Assembly: GCA_913046335.1 (NCBI GenBank)
Contig: CAJWSU010000001.1
Span: 62,001 to 126,000 of the forward strand
Direction: 5' to 3'
Source: TMED109 sp002684605
Lineage (GTDB): Bacteria > Pseudomonadota > Alphaproteobacteria > TMED109
DNA: 64,000 nt
Made by a program: the position numbers and the translations under genes
Notes under the pieces: model-generated
The model's database searches: none
What the model saw: the letters and a program-made list of their open reading frames with translations, nothing else
Told to the model about the DNA's origin: nothing
In this document: positions 34,284 through 43,445 of the stretch, in pieces
Numbering within the stretch: the first letter of the stretch is position 1
Layout: every line of letters begins with the position of its first letter

Positions 34284-35726
34284 TTAGTCTGCTACCTTTG
34301 TTTTATATTTAGCTATTAAATAATTAACTATAACTTCCATTTTCATATATCTAGAACCTTTTACTAAAATTGTATCCATGGGTTTAATTATATCCATTTT
34401 ACCTGTTTTAATAACTTGTTCGGAATCTATTGCCCAAGTACATTCTATTTTACTTTTAGATACATCATATAGGCCTTTAGTATTCTTACCTACAAATATT
34501 ACTAAGTTTATCTTCGTACTGATTAAGTATCTAAATAAATTTTTATGCAGTGATAATGAAAATTTACCTAACTCTCCCATTTCTCCTAATATTAAAACTT
34601 TCCTATTGTTTTTTGCTATTTCATGTAATGATTTTAAGGAAGCAATTACAGAACTAGGATTGGCATTGTAACTATCGTCAATAAGTAAAGATTTTTGACT
34701 ACCTATACTTAAGTTATGCCTATTTCCTCTTCCTGTTGGAATAATAGATTTATATAAATTATTTATTCCTTTTTCAATATTAGATTTGGTAATTACTAAT
34801 ACTCCTAATACTGCTAAAGAGTTTATAGCTTGATGCATTCCATCGATATTAATATTATACTTGTATTTTTTTCTATCAACTAATGCCGTAATTATTTGAC
34901 CTCCTTTAATTATTTGACGATTAACTAAACAAATATTTGCTGAATTATTTACCCCATATGTTAATATATTAATATTCTTAATATTTTTACTATATTCCAT
35001 TATTTCATTATAATATTCAAAATCTCTATTAATTAAAATATTTCCATTCTCTATTAATCCTTCAAATATTTCTGCCTTAGCTTTGATCACATCTTTTATT
35101 GATTTAAAATTTCCTATATGTGCTTCAGAGACATTAGTAATTATAACTATATTAGGCTTTACGAGTTTACTTAGTTTGCGAATTTCATTAGCATTATTCA
35201 TTCCTATTTCAAATATACCAAATTCCGAACTACGACTCATATTTGCTAAGGAATATGGCACACCAACATGGTTATTATAACTATCTGGATTAGCATAAGT
35301 TGCTCCTATGTTATCAAGACCACTTTTTATGATTTCTTTAGTAGACGTTTTTCCAGCACTGCCTGTAATCGCTATAATATTACATTTTATATTAATTCTT
35401 TTTCTTGCATAAGAGGCTAATAATAATAGAGATTTATAAACATCAGCTACTTTAATTAATTTATTATTATATTTTTCTGACATAAAAGAATTATGAACAA
35501 TTACTGCAACTGCTCCCATCTTTATCGCATCACTTATAAAATTATGACCATCTAATTTTTTTCCAGAAAATGCAAAAAAAATACTTCCTTTTTTAACTTT
35601 TCTACTGTCAAACTCTAACCCTGTGCAATACCAGCTAGACCCTATTTTTTGCCCTAAAGCTTCAGCTACTTCATTAGAGCTCCATAAAATATTATCTTGA
35701 TCAAGCATAATACTAATTGACCCCAA
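34284..35726 (-). CDS. murF: UDP-MurNAc-tripeptide--D-alanyl-D-alanine ligase
   Basis: This 480-aa Mur ligase adds D-Ala-D-Ala to the tripeptide precursor. The ATP loop ITGSAGKTSTKE (about 120-131), EIGMNNANEI, NVSEAHIGNF, DDSYNANPSS and LGEMGELG are typical of MurF. It overlaps the end of murE by 14 bases. Confidence 0.97.
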   Translation of the reverse strand: MGSISIMLDQDNILWSSNEVAEALGQKIGSSWYCTGLEFDSRKVKKGSIFFAFSGKKLDGHNFISDAIKMGAVAVIVHNSFMSEKYNNKLIKVADVYKSLLLLASYARKRINIKCNIIAITGSAGKTSTKEIIKSGLDNIGATYANPDSYNNHVGVPYSLANMSRSSEFGIFEIGMNNANEIRKLSKLVKPNIVIITNVSEAHIGNFKSIKDVIKAKAEIFEGLIENGNILINRDFEYYNEIMEYSKNIKNINILTYGVNNSANICLVNRQIIKGGQIITALVDRKKYKYNINIDGMHQAINSLAVLGVLVITKSNIEKGINNLYKSIIPTGRGNRHNLSIGSQKSLLIDDSYNANPSSVIASLKSLHEIAKNNRKVLILGEMGELGKFSLSLHKNLFRYLISTKINLVIFVGKNTKGLYDVSKSKIECTWAIDSEQVIKTGKMDIIKPMDTILVKGSRYMKMEVIVNYLIAKYKTKVAD

Positions 35727-37170
35727 TTAATGTTTTAATTATTTTTTTATCAGAAAATTTTAAAAATTTTCCGTTTATTTCTTGATAATTTTCGTGGCCC
35801 TTACCTACAATTAATAAAACATCACCTTTTTGTAAATTACTAATAGCATATTTTATAGCATCACCTCTACCTGCTATTTCTATACTATTAGGACAAAAAT
35901 CTATTATCTGTTTTCTTATAGATTTAGGATTTTCATAACGCGGATTGTCATCTGTAATAATTATTTTATCCGCATAATTATTTGCTGTTTTTCCCATTAA
36001 AGCTCTTTTGCCTTTATCTCTATCTCCGCCACAACCTAAAATTAAATATAACTTTTTATTAACATATGGCCTTATTGATAATAGTACATTTTTTAATGCA
36101 TCTGGAGTATGGGCAAAATCTACATATATCTTTTTATCATTATTATCTTTTATAAGTTCTAATCTGCCAGGAGGAGGTTTTAACTTCCCAATTACATCCT
36201 CTACTGTTTGTCTTTTAAAACCCATTTCTATTAATATAGAAATTGATGTGATCAAATTATTAATTTGATATTCTCCAATAAGTTTAGAGAATATAACAGT
36301 TTTTTTATTATTATAGCTTACTTCTATTTCTTGCTTTGCCCTATGAATATTTATAATTTTAAATTTCCAATTAGATGATTTAGAATTGCCTATAGTTATT
36401 ATTTTGAGATTATTAATTTTTGCAGCTTCAATAAAATCTTTATACTTTGGAACGCATTCATTAATAATAGCTACTCCTTTATTAGCTAACTCATAAAACA
36501 ATCTTAATTTTGCTCTTTTATAATTTTTAAAATTTTTGTGATAATCTAAATGGTCTCTACTTAAAGAAGTTATGACTACAATATTAAAATTAATACCATC
36601 TAGCCTATATTGATCTAAGCCGTGACTAGAAGCTTCAATAATTATATTTTTAACTTTTTTATTATATAACTTTACCAATGTGGCAATTAGCACTTCTGAT
36701 TCAGGAGTTGTTAAATTGTTTAATTTTGAAAGCGATTTATGATGCACACCTAATGTTCCTATTGAAGCAGAATTTATGCCTAATATTTTTATTAAGTTAT
36801 TTGTAAACCATGCAACCGAAGTTTTTCCATTTGTACCTGTTATAGCTATGATATTATCAAATTTATATTTATAAAATTTATTGCAAATTTGCGCATACAT
36901 TTTTCTAGCTATTAAAGTAGGTATAGTTAAAATTTTTATATTATGCTTAACTTGTTTTAAATTCTTTTCATCAATTAATAATGCTACTGCCCCATTTCTA
37001 ATTGCTTCGTTAACATAATGTAGCCCATTTTTATTAGATCCTATTAATACTGCAAAAATATAACCTTTTTTAATTTTTCTTGAGTCGCATGTAATTCCTT
37101 TAGTTGATAAATTTTTTATTTTATATTTATCTATTATTTCTTTAGGTATTAAACTATGTAATTTTATCAT
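35713..37170 (-). CDS. murE: UDP-MurNAc-Ala-Glu--meso-DAP ligase
   Basis: This 485-aa Mur ligase adds the third residue of the stem peptide. ATP loop ITGTNGKTSVAWF, EASSHGLDQYRLDG, SRDHLDYH, PPPGRLELI and DFAHTPDALKN are present. The DNPR motif at about residues 408-411 marks the meso-diaminopimelate-adding type, so the cell wall is inferred to be of the usual Gram-negative DAP kind. It starts six bases after ftsI. Confidence 0.97.
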   Translation of the reverse strand: MIKLHSLIPKEIIDKYKIKNLSTKGITCDSRKIKKGYIFAVLIGSNKNGLHYVNEAIRNGAVALLIDEKNLKQVKHNIKILTIPTLIARKMYAQICNKFYKYKFDNIIAITGTNGKTSVAWFTNNLIKILGINSASIGTLGVHHKSLSKLNNLTTPESEVLIATLVKLYNKKVKNIIIEASSHGLDQYRLDGINFNIVVITSLSRDHLDYHKNFKNYKRAKLRLFYELANKGVAIINECVPKYKDFIEAAKINNLKIITIGNSKSSNWKFKIINIHRAKQEIEVSYNNKKTVIFSKLIGEYQINNLITSISILIEMGFKRQTVEDVIGKLKPPPGRLELIKDNNDKKIYVDFAHTPDALKNVLLSIRPYVNKKLYLILGCGGDRDKGKRALMGKTANNYADKIIITDDNPRYENPKSIRKQIIDFCPNSIEIAGRGDAIKYAISNLQKGDVLLIVGKGHENYQEINGKFLKFSDKKIIKTLIGVN

Positions 37171-37176
37171 CGATTT

Positions 37177-38796
37177 TTATAACTCTGCATTTATAGTGCT
37201 TTTTATACCTAGTATAGGTGCTATTTCATTTATTATATTTATAGATAACGGGACTGCATTGAAACCAGGCGTTCTTCCTAGCACGCTTCCTGTTGCCTTA
37301 GGTTCATCTAGCAATATAAATAATGCATATTTAGGATTATTAATTGGAAAGAAAGTAATCAAAGAGGATACTACTTTTTTTTTGCTATATTTACTTCCAT
37401 CATTTTTATTTGCAGTCCCTGTCTTTGCTCCAACTAGATATGTCATGGATTTCATTTTTTTAGCTGTACCAATTTCTGTATTACTTTTATAAAGCTTTTT
37501 CATTATATTACTTACATCTTTATCAAATACTTTTATTCTAGATCTGCCTAATAGCTTTGGATCTATTACAACTGCTGGCTTAATATACTCTCCTCCATTT
37601 ACGGTGGCAGCTAGCGCTGAAATAATATTTAAAGGGCTTACAGCTATACCATGTCCATAAGACATCGTAGCTACATGTATATCGCTTATCTTATTCCTGG
37701 AAGGAAAAGTTGGGTATTGAACTTCAGGTATTCCGCTTTCTATAATATCATTTAAACCTAATTTTTTAAAATAATCTGATTGTTTATCTTTTCCCAACTT
37801 TAAGGCTATTAGAGCCGAACCTATATTAGAGGAATGTATAAATACTTCTTCTAAATCTAAGGTTCTTTCTTCTGGATGAAAATCTTTGATATAATATTTA
37901 CCTATTTTTATTGGTTCACTTGCATCAAATTGACTTTTCATATTTATGATATTTTCATTTAATGCTGAAGCAAATGTAATAGCTTTAAAAACAGATCCAA
38001 GTTCAAAATTAGATCCTGTTATTTGATTAGGTGTAATATCTATTGAATGATATACATTAGGATTGAAACTTGGAATACTAACCCCAGATAGCACTTCTCC
38101 CGTATTAACATCTATAACTATACCAACAGCACCTTTATATTTGTAAATGGAAATTCCATTCTGCAAAATATTAAATATTTTATACTGTATTCTAGAATCT
38201 AAGGTTAAGAATATATCTTTTCCCGTATTTAATATATTATTATATTTAAGCTCTATGCCTGCTAAACCATTTTTATCTATGCCTGTATAACCCACTATAT
38301 GACTAACTTCATCATTCAATGGATATACCCTTAGGTATTCCTTTTGAAACTTAAGTGCAGGTTGCCCTAGTTTATTTACTTCTTTAGCAATTTCAGGAGT
38401 TAAGTGTCTTGCAATATACTGAAAATTTTTTTTAGATTTTAACCATATTTCTAGATTATCTTCACTTAAACTTGGTATTATCTTCAATATATTTTTTTTA
38501 GCTTTATCTAGGTCATATACTATATCTCTATTTTTATATAAAGACCAACTTGGCATAGATATGGCAAGTAAAACGCCATTCCTATCTAAGATATTTCCTC
38601 TTTTATTAGCTTTTTTAATATCCCTAACAATTTGTTCTTTTGCTTTTAAAGGCTTAGAAGTATCAATTAATTTAATATTTACTATGATTAAAGATACAAA
38701 AAATATAACAGCTACAGCTATTATTCTTTGTTTACACTTATCTATTATTGATTTTTCTAATCCATCAACTTTAATACTTTTATCAACATCTAACAA
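37177..38796 (-). CDS. ftsI: Septal penicillin-binding protein FtsI (PBP3)
   Basis: This 539-aa monofunctional class B transpeptidase cross-links septal peptidoglycan. It has one N-terminal membrane helix (about 23-43), the pedestal domain with NRGNILDRNG-like KRGNILDRNG, and the three catalytic motifs: SVFK (268-271), SSN (322-324) and KTG (458-460). The start is TTG at 38796, with GAGG as ribosome binding site. It begins only 23 bases after ftsZ, a gene that normally is at the other end of the cluster. Confidence 0.97.
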   Translation of the reverse strand: MLDVDKSIKVDGLEKSIIDKCKQRIIAVAVIFFVSLIIVNIKLIDTSKPLKAKEQIVRDIKKANKRGNILDRNGVLLAISMPSWSLYKNRDIVYDLDKAKKNILKIIPSLSEDNLEIWLKSKKNFQYIARHLTPEIAKEVNKLGQPALKFQKEYLRVYPLNDEVSHIVGYTGIDKNGLAGIELKYNNILNTGKDIFLTLDSRIQYKIFNILQNGISIYKYKGAVGIVIDVNTGEVLSGVSIPSFNPNVYHSIDITPNQITGSNFELGSVFKAITFASALNENIINMKSQFDASEPIKIGKYYIKDFHPEERTLDLEEVFIHSSNIGSALIALKLGKDKQSDYFKKLGLNDIIESGIPEVQYPTFPSRNKISDIHVATMSYGHGIAVSPLNIISALAATVNGGEYIKPAVVIDPKLLGRSRIKVFDKDVSNIMKKLYKSNTEIGTAKKMKSMTYLVGAKTGTANKNDGSKYSKKKVVSSLITFFPINNPKYALFILLDEPKATGSVLGRTPGFNAVPLSINIINEIAPILGIKSTINAEL

Positions 38797-38819
38797 ATTT
38801 TACCTCAAGTATACTAAAA

Positions 38820-40379
38820 TTATTCGCGCTGTCTTCTTAAAAAAGCAGGTATATCTAAGGTATCTTCTTTAGAAATATTTTCATTACTCTTCATTGAAAT
38901 CTCTGGTGACAATGATAATTCGTTATTTATTTCTTTTTGTTTTTCTAATATGTTTTCATCTAACTCATTTTGAGAACCTTCATTATTTTTATTAATTTCA
39001 CTATTATTCTTATTTGAGTTTCCAAATATTGATTTTCCTGTAAAACGTTTAATTAAGCTTTCTGTTTCTTTTTTTTCTGCCTGCTCTTTTTCTTCAGTAT
39101 TAACCTGTATATTAGAAGATGCATTCAGAACTTCTGCTTCAGTGAATGGATCTATCTTAATTTCTATAGGAGCTATTATTTCTTTTTCTATAAATTCAGG
39201 CTCAGGTGGTATAAAAGATTCCGGTTTCGCTTCAGTTACTTTTTCTATTACTTCAGCACTAGCAACATTGATATCTTCTAATTTAGAGTCTTCTTGATCA
39301 AGGCTATTAGGTTTACTTAAATTATTATTTTTGTCTGAATTATCAGGTGTATATGCAACATCTGTATTAGGCTTTACATCAGAAATTATATTTTCAACAG
39401 GGTCAACTCTTTTTTCACAATCTATTCCTGTTGCCACTACTGATACTCTAATATTATTATGCATACTATCGTCCTGTGAAGCACCAAATATAAGGTTTAC
39501 ATCTTCATCTGACTGTTGGCGAATATGATCTACAATTTCATCTACTTCAAATAATGTTAAATCTGGTCCGCCTGTTACATTTACTAAAACTCCTCGCGCT
39601 CCAGCAAGGGAAACATCATCTAATAATGGATTGGCTATGGCTGCTGCAGCTGCTTCTAACGCTCTATTATCACCTTCAGCATCTCCCGTACCCATCATTG
39701 CTTTACCCATTTCCATCATTACAGACCTTACATCTGCAAAATCTAAATTTATTACTCCCGGCATGACCATTAAATCTGTTACACCTCTGACTCCTGAATA
39801 TAAAACTTTATCTGCCATTTTAAAAGCATCAGAAAACGTAGTTTGAGCATTTGCAACTCTAAATAAATTTTGATTAGGAATTACTATTAAAGTATCTACA
39901 GATTTCTGTAATTCATTTATTCCTTCTTCAGCTAAGCGCATTCTATTTTTTCCTTCAAATTGAAATGGCTTAGTTACGCACCCTACTGTAAGAATACCTC
40001 TTTCTCTTGCTGCTTTTGCAATTACCGGTGCTGCGCCAGTTCCTGTTCCGCCGCCCATTCCTGCTGTCACAAAAAGCATATGCGTGCCATCAATATGCTC
40101 GAGTATCTGATCTAATGATTCATCTGCAGCGGCCCTGCCTATTTCTGGCCTTGCTCCTGCACCTAATCCTTGAGTTACATTTGCTCCTAATTGTACTCTC
40201 ATTTGAGCACTAGAATTTGCAAGAGATTGAGCATCCGTATTGGATACAACAAACTCGACTCCTTCTAAATGAGAAGCAATCATGTTATTTACGGCATTAC
40301 AACCTGCCCCTCCAACTCCAATTACTGTTATTCTTGGTTTTAATTCATGAGTAGGAGGAACACTTATATTAATAGACAT
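38820..40379 (-). CDS. ftsZ: Cell division protein FtsZ, displaced in the dcw cluster
   Basis: This 519-aa tubulin-like GTPase forms the Z-ring. GGAGCNAV (about 23-30), the GTP signature GGGTGTGAAP (about 109-118) and the T7 loop NLDFADV are present. A long acidic, low-complexity linker covers about 320-500. The C-terminal peptide DIPAFLRRQRE matches the tail that binds FtsA and other partners. GGAG lies 6 bases before the ATG. It lies between ftsL and ftsI, whereas in most bacteria it follows ftsA. It looks intact and highly conserved. Confidence 0.98.
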   Translation of the reverse strand: MSINISVPPTHELKPRITVIGVGGAGCNAVNNMIASHLEGVEFVVSNTDAQSLANSSAQMRVQLGANVTQGLGAGARPEIGRAAADESLDQILEHIDGTHMLFVTAGMGGGTGTGAAPVIAKAARERGILTVGCVTKPFQFEGKNRMRLAEEGINELQKSVDTLIVIPNQNLFRVANAQTTFSDAFKMADKVLYSGVRGVTDLMVMPGVINLDFADVRSVMMEMGKAMMGTGDAEGDNRALEAAAAAIANPLLDDVSLAGARGVLVNVTGGPDLTLFEVDEIVDHIRQQSDEDVNLIFGASQDDSMHNNIRVSVVATGIDCEKRVDPVENIISDVKPNTDVAYTPDNSDKNNNLSKPNSLDQEDSKLEDINVASAEVIEKVTEAKPESFIPPEPEFIEKEIIAPIEIKIDPFTEAEVLNASSNIQVNTEEKEQAEKKETESLIKRFTGKSIFGNSNKNNSEINKNNEGSQNELDENILEKQKEINNELSLSPEISMKSNENISKEDTLDIPAFLRRQRE

Positions 40380-40457
40380 TTTTTATCTCCAATTTAGTTA
40401 ACATATATGATTTTTTTAAGTGAATAGCGTTGATGAAAATATTATTTAAATACATAA

Positions 40458-40781
40458 TTAATTTAACTCCTTAATTATTTTTTGAAATTTATCTGCCTTG
40501 TTACTTTGAACAATTTTTTTAGGTGTGATGTATGAAATATCTATAATTGGTATTGCTTTAAGTTTTAAATATTTGTTATTTAAATACTCTAAATTTTTAG
40601 CACTTGTAATGAATGACCATTCAGCATCAACTAATCTGATTTTTTCTTCTATATTAATTATTTTAGTATTAATAATTTTTAATTTTGTATTTTCATTTTT
40701 AATTTCACTACTTAACCACATTGACCAAACAGTACCGGATACTGAAAATATAATTATAAATGCAACAAATATTCTCATCAT
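40458..40781 (-). CDS. ftsL: Cell division protein FtsL
   Basis: This 107-aa bitopic protein has an N-terminal membrane helix (about 3-22), a coiled-coil stretch (about 28-55), and the alphaproteobacterial FtsL pattern VDAEWSFITSAKNLEYLNNKYL. FtsL activates FtsWI. It overlaps rsmH by four bases. A 78-base gap to ftsZ follows, longer than most gaps in the cluster, so a local ftsZ promoter is possible, but I see no convincing box in it. Confidence 0.88.
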   Translation of the reverse strand: MMRIFVAFIIIFSVSGTVWSMWLSSEIKNENTKLKIINTKIINIEEKIRLVDAEWSFITSAKNLEYLNNKYLKLKAIPIIDISYITPKKIVQSNKADKFQKIIKELN

Positions 40782-41767
40782 GCCGCATTCTCCATTTTAT
40801 TGAGCCTTTCTGCAGCTCTCAATTTTGCAGACCTTGATCTAGAATTTATTTGAATTTCTTTATTATCAGCTTTTACAACTTTTTTAGTAATAGACTTAAA
40901 AGACGGAGTGTTTTTATTAAAATTACTATAAATTTTTGCAGAATGTCTATGAGGGTTTGGAGTTAATCCAGATCTAGTTTTTATAAAGTTCTTTACAATC
41001 TTATCTTCTAAAGAATGAAAGCAAATTACAACTAGCCTAGCTCCAGGAGATAACAAATCTTCAGCATCATTTAAAGCTTTTTCAATTTCCATCAGCTCAT
41101 TATTAACCTTTATTCTTAAAGCTTGAAATGTTTTTGTAGCGGGATCTATTTTCAATCTAGGGTTTTTACCTATTGCAGACCTTACTATTTGAGCTAACTC
41201 AAATGTAGAAGTTATTAATTTATTTTTTCTATATTCTACAATTGCATTAGCTATTCTTCTAGCCTTTCTTTCTTCTCCTAATGTAAAAATTATATCATTA
41301 AGTGTTCTCTCATCACTCTCATTAATTATATCTGCTGCGGATTGTCCAGAATTTTCCATTCTCATATCTAATGGACCATCATATCGAAATGAAAAGCCCC
41401 TTTCAGCATTATCAATTTGCATGGAAGAAACACCTAAATCAAATAATATTCCTCCATCTATATTTTTAACGCCATTGTTTTCGAGTAAAAACTTTAACCT
41501 TCCAATATTTCCATTAATCAACTTAAAATTATTAGGAAAAATTTTTCTAGTTTTATCTGCATATATACTGACTGATGGGTCTCTATCAATAGAAACAACA
41601 TTACAAGTTGCTGAAGACAATATCATATTTGTGTGTCCTCCTGCTCCAAAAGTTCCATCTACATAAGTAAGGCCATCTCTAATATTTAAATTTTTTATAA
41701 CTTCTTCAGCTAATACAGGTATATGACTATTTTTCAAATTAGTTTTATTGGAAATAATTTTTGTCAC
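40778..41767 (-). CDS. rsmH: 16S rRNA m4C1402 methyltransferase
   Basis: This 329-aa AdoMet methyltransferase modifies 16S rRNA C1402. It shows HIPVLAEEVIKNL, YVDGTFGAGGHT, ILFDLGVSSMQID, RGFSFRYDGPLDMRM, TFQALRIKVNNEL and CFHSLEDKIVKNF, all RsmH/MraW signatures. It starts with GTG at 41767, 25 bases after mraZ. Confidence 0.97.
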   Translation of the reverse strand: MTKIISNKTNLKNSHIPVLAEEVIKNLNIRDGLTYVDGTFGAGGHTNMILSSATCNVVSIDRDPSVSIYADKTRKIFPNNFKLINGNIGRLKFLLENNGVKNIDGGILFDLGVSSMQIDNAERGFSFRYDGPLDMRMENSGQSAADIINESDERTLNDIIFTLGEERKARRIANAIVEYRKNKLITSTFELAQIVRSAIGKNPRLKIDPATKTFQALRIKVNNELMEIEKALNDAEDLLSPGARLVVICFHSLEDKIVKNFIKTRSGLTPNPHRHSAKIYSNFNKNTPSFKSITKKVVKADNKEIQINSRSRSAKLRAAERLNKMENAA

Positions 41768-41792
41768 TTATATGTCCTTATGCTTAATATAA

Positions 41793-42230
41793 TTAAGATT
41801 TTATTTTTCTTCTTTTATTCATGTACAATTTAGCTCTACTTAAATAATTATCAAAAATTTGAGGATTCCATATTCTAAACCTTCTACCCATACCAACAAA
41901 TAAAGCTTCTGAATTTATTTTAATTTCTGACCTAAGTGATTCAGATATTATAACTCTGCCTTCATTATCAAATGAGAGAATTGCTCCACCGAATATTAAA
42001 GTGGATTCATATTCATTTTCTTCTAATAATGGGTCATTTAAATCTAATTTATTTTGTAATAAGTTTAAATAATCTTTTGGATAAGCATCTATTGCCTGCT
42101 CAGAGAGTGATGACTGGGCTATAATTCCTGCAAAATTTGTGCCTATCAAATTAGGCCTCCATATAGCAGGTACAGACACCCTACCTTTTTTATCTACTTT
42201 ATTTAAGTATCTTCCTATAAAATCTGACAC
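41793..42230 (-). CDS. mraZ: Transcriptional regulator MraZ
   Basis: This 145-aa protein has two AbrB-like SpoVT domains: GRYLNKVDKKGRVSVPAIW and FDNEGRVIISESLRS. MraZ binds DNA upstream of its own gene and regulates the dcw cluster. The start is GTG at 42230, with AGGGG about six bases upstream. It is the first gene of the cluster, with rnpB 112 bases upstream. Confidence 0.95.
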   Translation of the reverse strand: MSDFIGRYLNKVDKKGRVSVPAIWRPNLIGTNFAGIIAQSSLSEQAIDAYPKDYLNLLQNKLDLNDPLLEENEYESTLIFGGAILSFDNEGRVIISESLRSEIKINSEALFVGMGRRFRIWNPQIFDNYLSRAKLYMNKRRKIKS

Positions 42231-42342
42231 TTTTCACCCCTATAAAAAACCCGGTCCAAATTTGGAAATTCATGGGTTTATATAGTAATATCATGGGAAT
42301 ATATGGTTCGTCAAATATAGTTTGATTATTTTACTATATTTT
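42231..42342 (-). promoter_or_regulatory. dcw leader between rnpB and mraZ
   Basis: This 112-base region should hold the main dcw promoter and the MraZ target. Two CATGGG direct repeats (plus-strand 42271 and 42292) are 21 bases apart, about two helix turns. A perfect 10-base palindrome CCAAATTTGG lies at 42256-42265. I do not see the GTGGG-type box array described for MraZ in other groups, so the repeat is only a candidate operator. A 9-bp inverted repeat (ACTATATTT/AAATATAGT, about 42313-42341) next to the rnpB 3' end lacks a clear T-run. Confidence 0.4.
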
Positions 42343-42698
42343 GCCAGGTAGCCTATAAGCCGGGTTCTGTCTAGAGTGACTATTCATCTAGGATATTTGT
42401 TACCAAATACCTCATGCAACCTACCCAACAACACGTTGAAAACACCGCTGCTAAATAAATAGCTTGCTGTTTCTACTTGGTCTTGCTCCCAGTGGGGTTT
42501 ACCCTGCCATTTTAATTACCTAAAATGCGGTGCGCTCTTACCACACCATTTCACCCTTACTTAATAATACTAAGCGGTATATTTTCTGTGGCACTTTCCC
42601 TAGAGTTTCCTCTGCCGGCAATTAACCGGCACTGTGTTTCCATGGAGCCCGGACTTTCCTCTCTTCATTTATAAAGAGCAGTCACTTAACTACCTGAC
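42343..42698 (-). ncRNA. rnpB: RNase P RNA, bacterial class A
   Basis: The catalytic RNA that matures tRNA 5' ends. On the minus strand it has the 5' universal segment GAGGAAAGTCCGGGCTCC (42661-42644) and the 3' segment GACAGAACCCGGCTTA (42371-42356). The end helix P1 can form between GTCAGGTAG at 42698-42690 and CTACCTGGC at 42351-42343 with one G-U pair, and sets both ends. Length is about 356 bases. It fills nearly all of the gap between the amidase gene and mraZ, and I see no clear promoter between it and the amidase stop 30 bases upstream. Confidence 0.95.
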
Positions 42699-42728
42699 GT
42701 TATAAACTTAACAATATTTATAAAAAAT

Positions 42729-43445
42729 TCAATATAAAGATCTTACTTTGGAAAAAGCCTTAGAAACAGAATAAGCAACATTTACTACTAATTCGTTTGT
42801 TTCTTCCGATATATCTTTCGGAATGAAACGCCTTTTAAAAGCAATCAAGCTTGGTTTAAAATAATTTTTTACATCATAACCTATGTCAAATAATAAATTA
42901 TGTAATAATTGATCTGATTTCAAGCTATCAGGAACACTAAATATTTTGTCAGGCCAAATAGAAAGATCTTTTCTAGCCAATCTATGCCAATCGAAATTTT
43001 CTCCAGGGTCTAATTTTCTTGATGGAGCAATATCAGAGTGGCCTAACACCCAATCTTTTTTTATATTATATTTGCTGAAAAGTAGCTTAATTAATTGCTC
43101 TAAAGACTGATATTGTTTTTCACTAAATACTTTATATCCGTGTTCGTGACCAGGGTTTACTAATTCTATTCCTATAGAAGTATCATTCAAATTTTTTCTT
43201 TTTAACCATTTTGAAACACCTGCATGCCAAGCTATATTATAATCATCTACTAGTTGGAATATTTGCCCTTCCTCATTAATAAAATAATGAGAACTCACTT
43301 TAGATTTTTTATTGCATAAATAATTTAATGCTGACTCTGCATTCTGCATTCCTGTATAATGGATAATAATTGCATCTAGCAAACCCATATCTCTTCTTTT
43401 ATTAAAATTTGGAGACTTATATTCATTAGAAATAGTAAAATTCAT
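42729..43445 (-). CDS. N-acetylmuramoyl-L-alanine amidase (AmpD-like)
   Basis: This 238-aa Amidase_2 enzyme hydrolyses the bond between MurNAc and the stem peptide. Zinc and catalytic segments are visible: AIIIHYTGM (about 26-34), WHAGVSKW (about 73-80) and LGHSDIAPSRKLDPGENFDW (about 143-162). No signal peptide is seen, so cytoplasmic recycling as in AmpD is likely. The ATG overlaps the upstream stop as TAATG, so it is coupled to the DjlA-like gene. Confidence 0.9.
   Translation of the reverse strand: MNFTISNEYKSPNFNKRRDMGLLDAIIIHYTGMQNAESALNYLCNKKSKVSSHYFINEEGQIFQLVDDYNIAWHAGVSKWLKRKNLNDTSIGIELVNPGHEHGYKVFSEKQYQSLEQLIKLLFSKYNIKKDWVLGHSDIAPSRKLDPGENFDWHRLARKDLSIWPDKIFSVPDSLKSDQLLHNLLFDIGYDVKNYFKPSLIAFKRRFIPKDISEETNELVVNVAYSVSKAFSKVRSLY

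Noticed and set aside
39554..39766. Leucine-rich plus-strand frame opposite ftsZ
   Set aside because: It is a pure shadow of alanine- and glycine-rich ftsZ codons.
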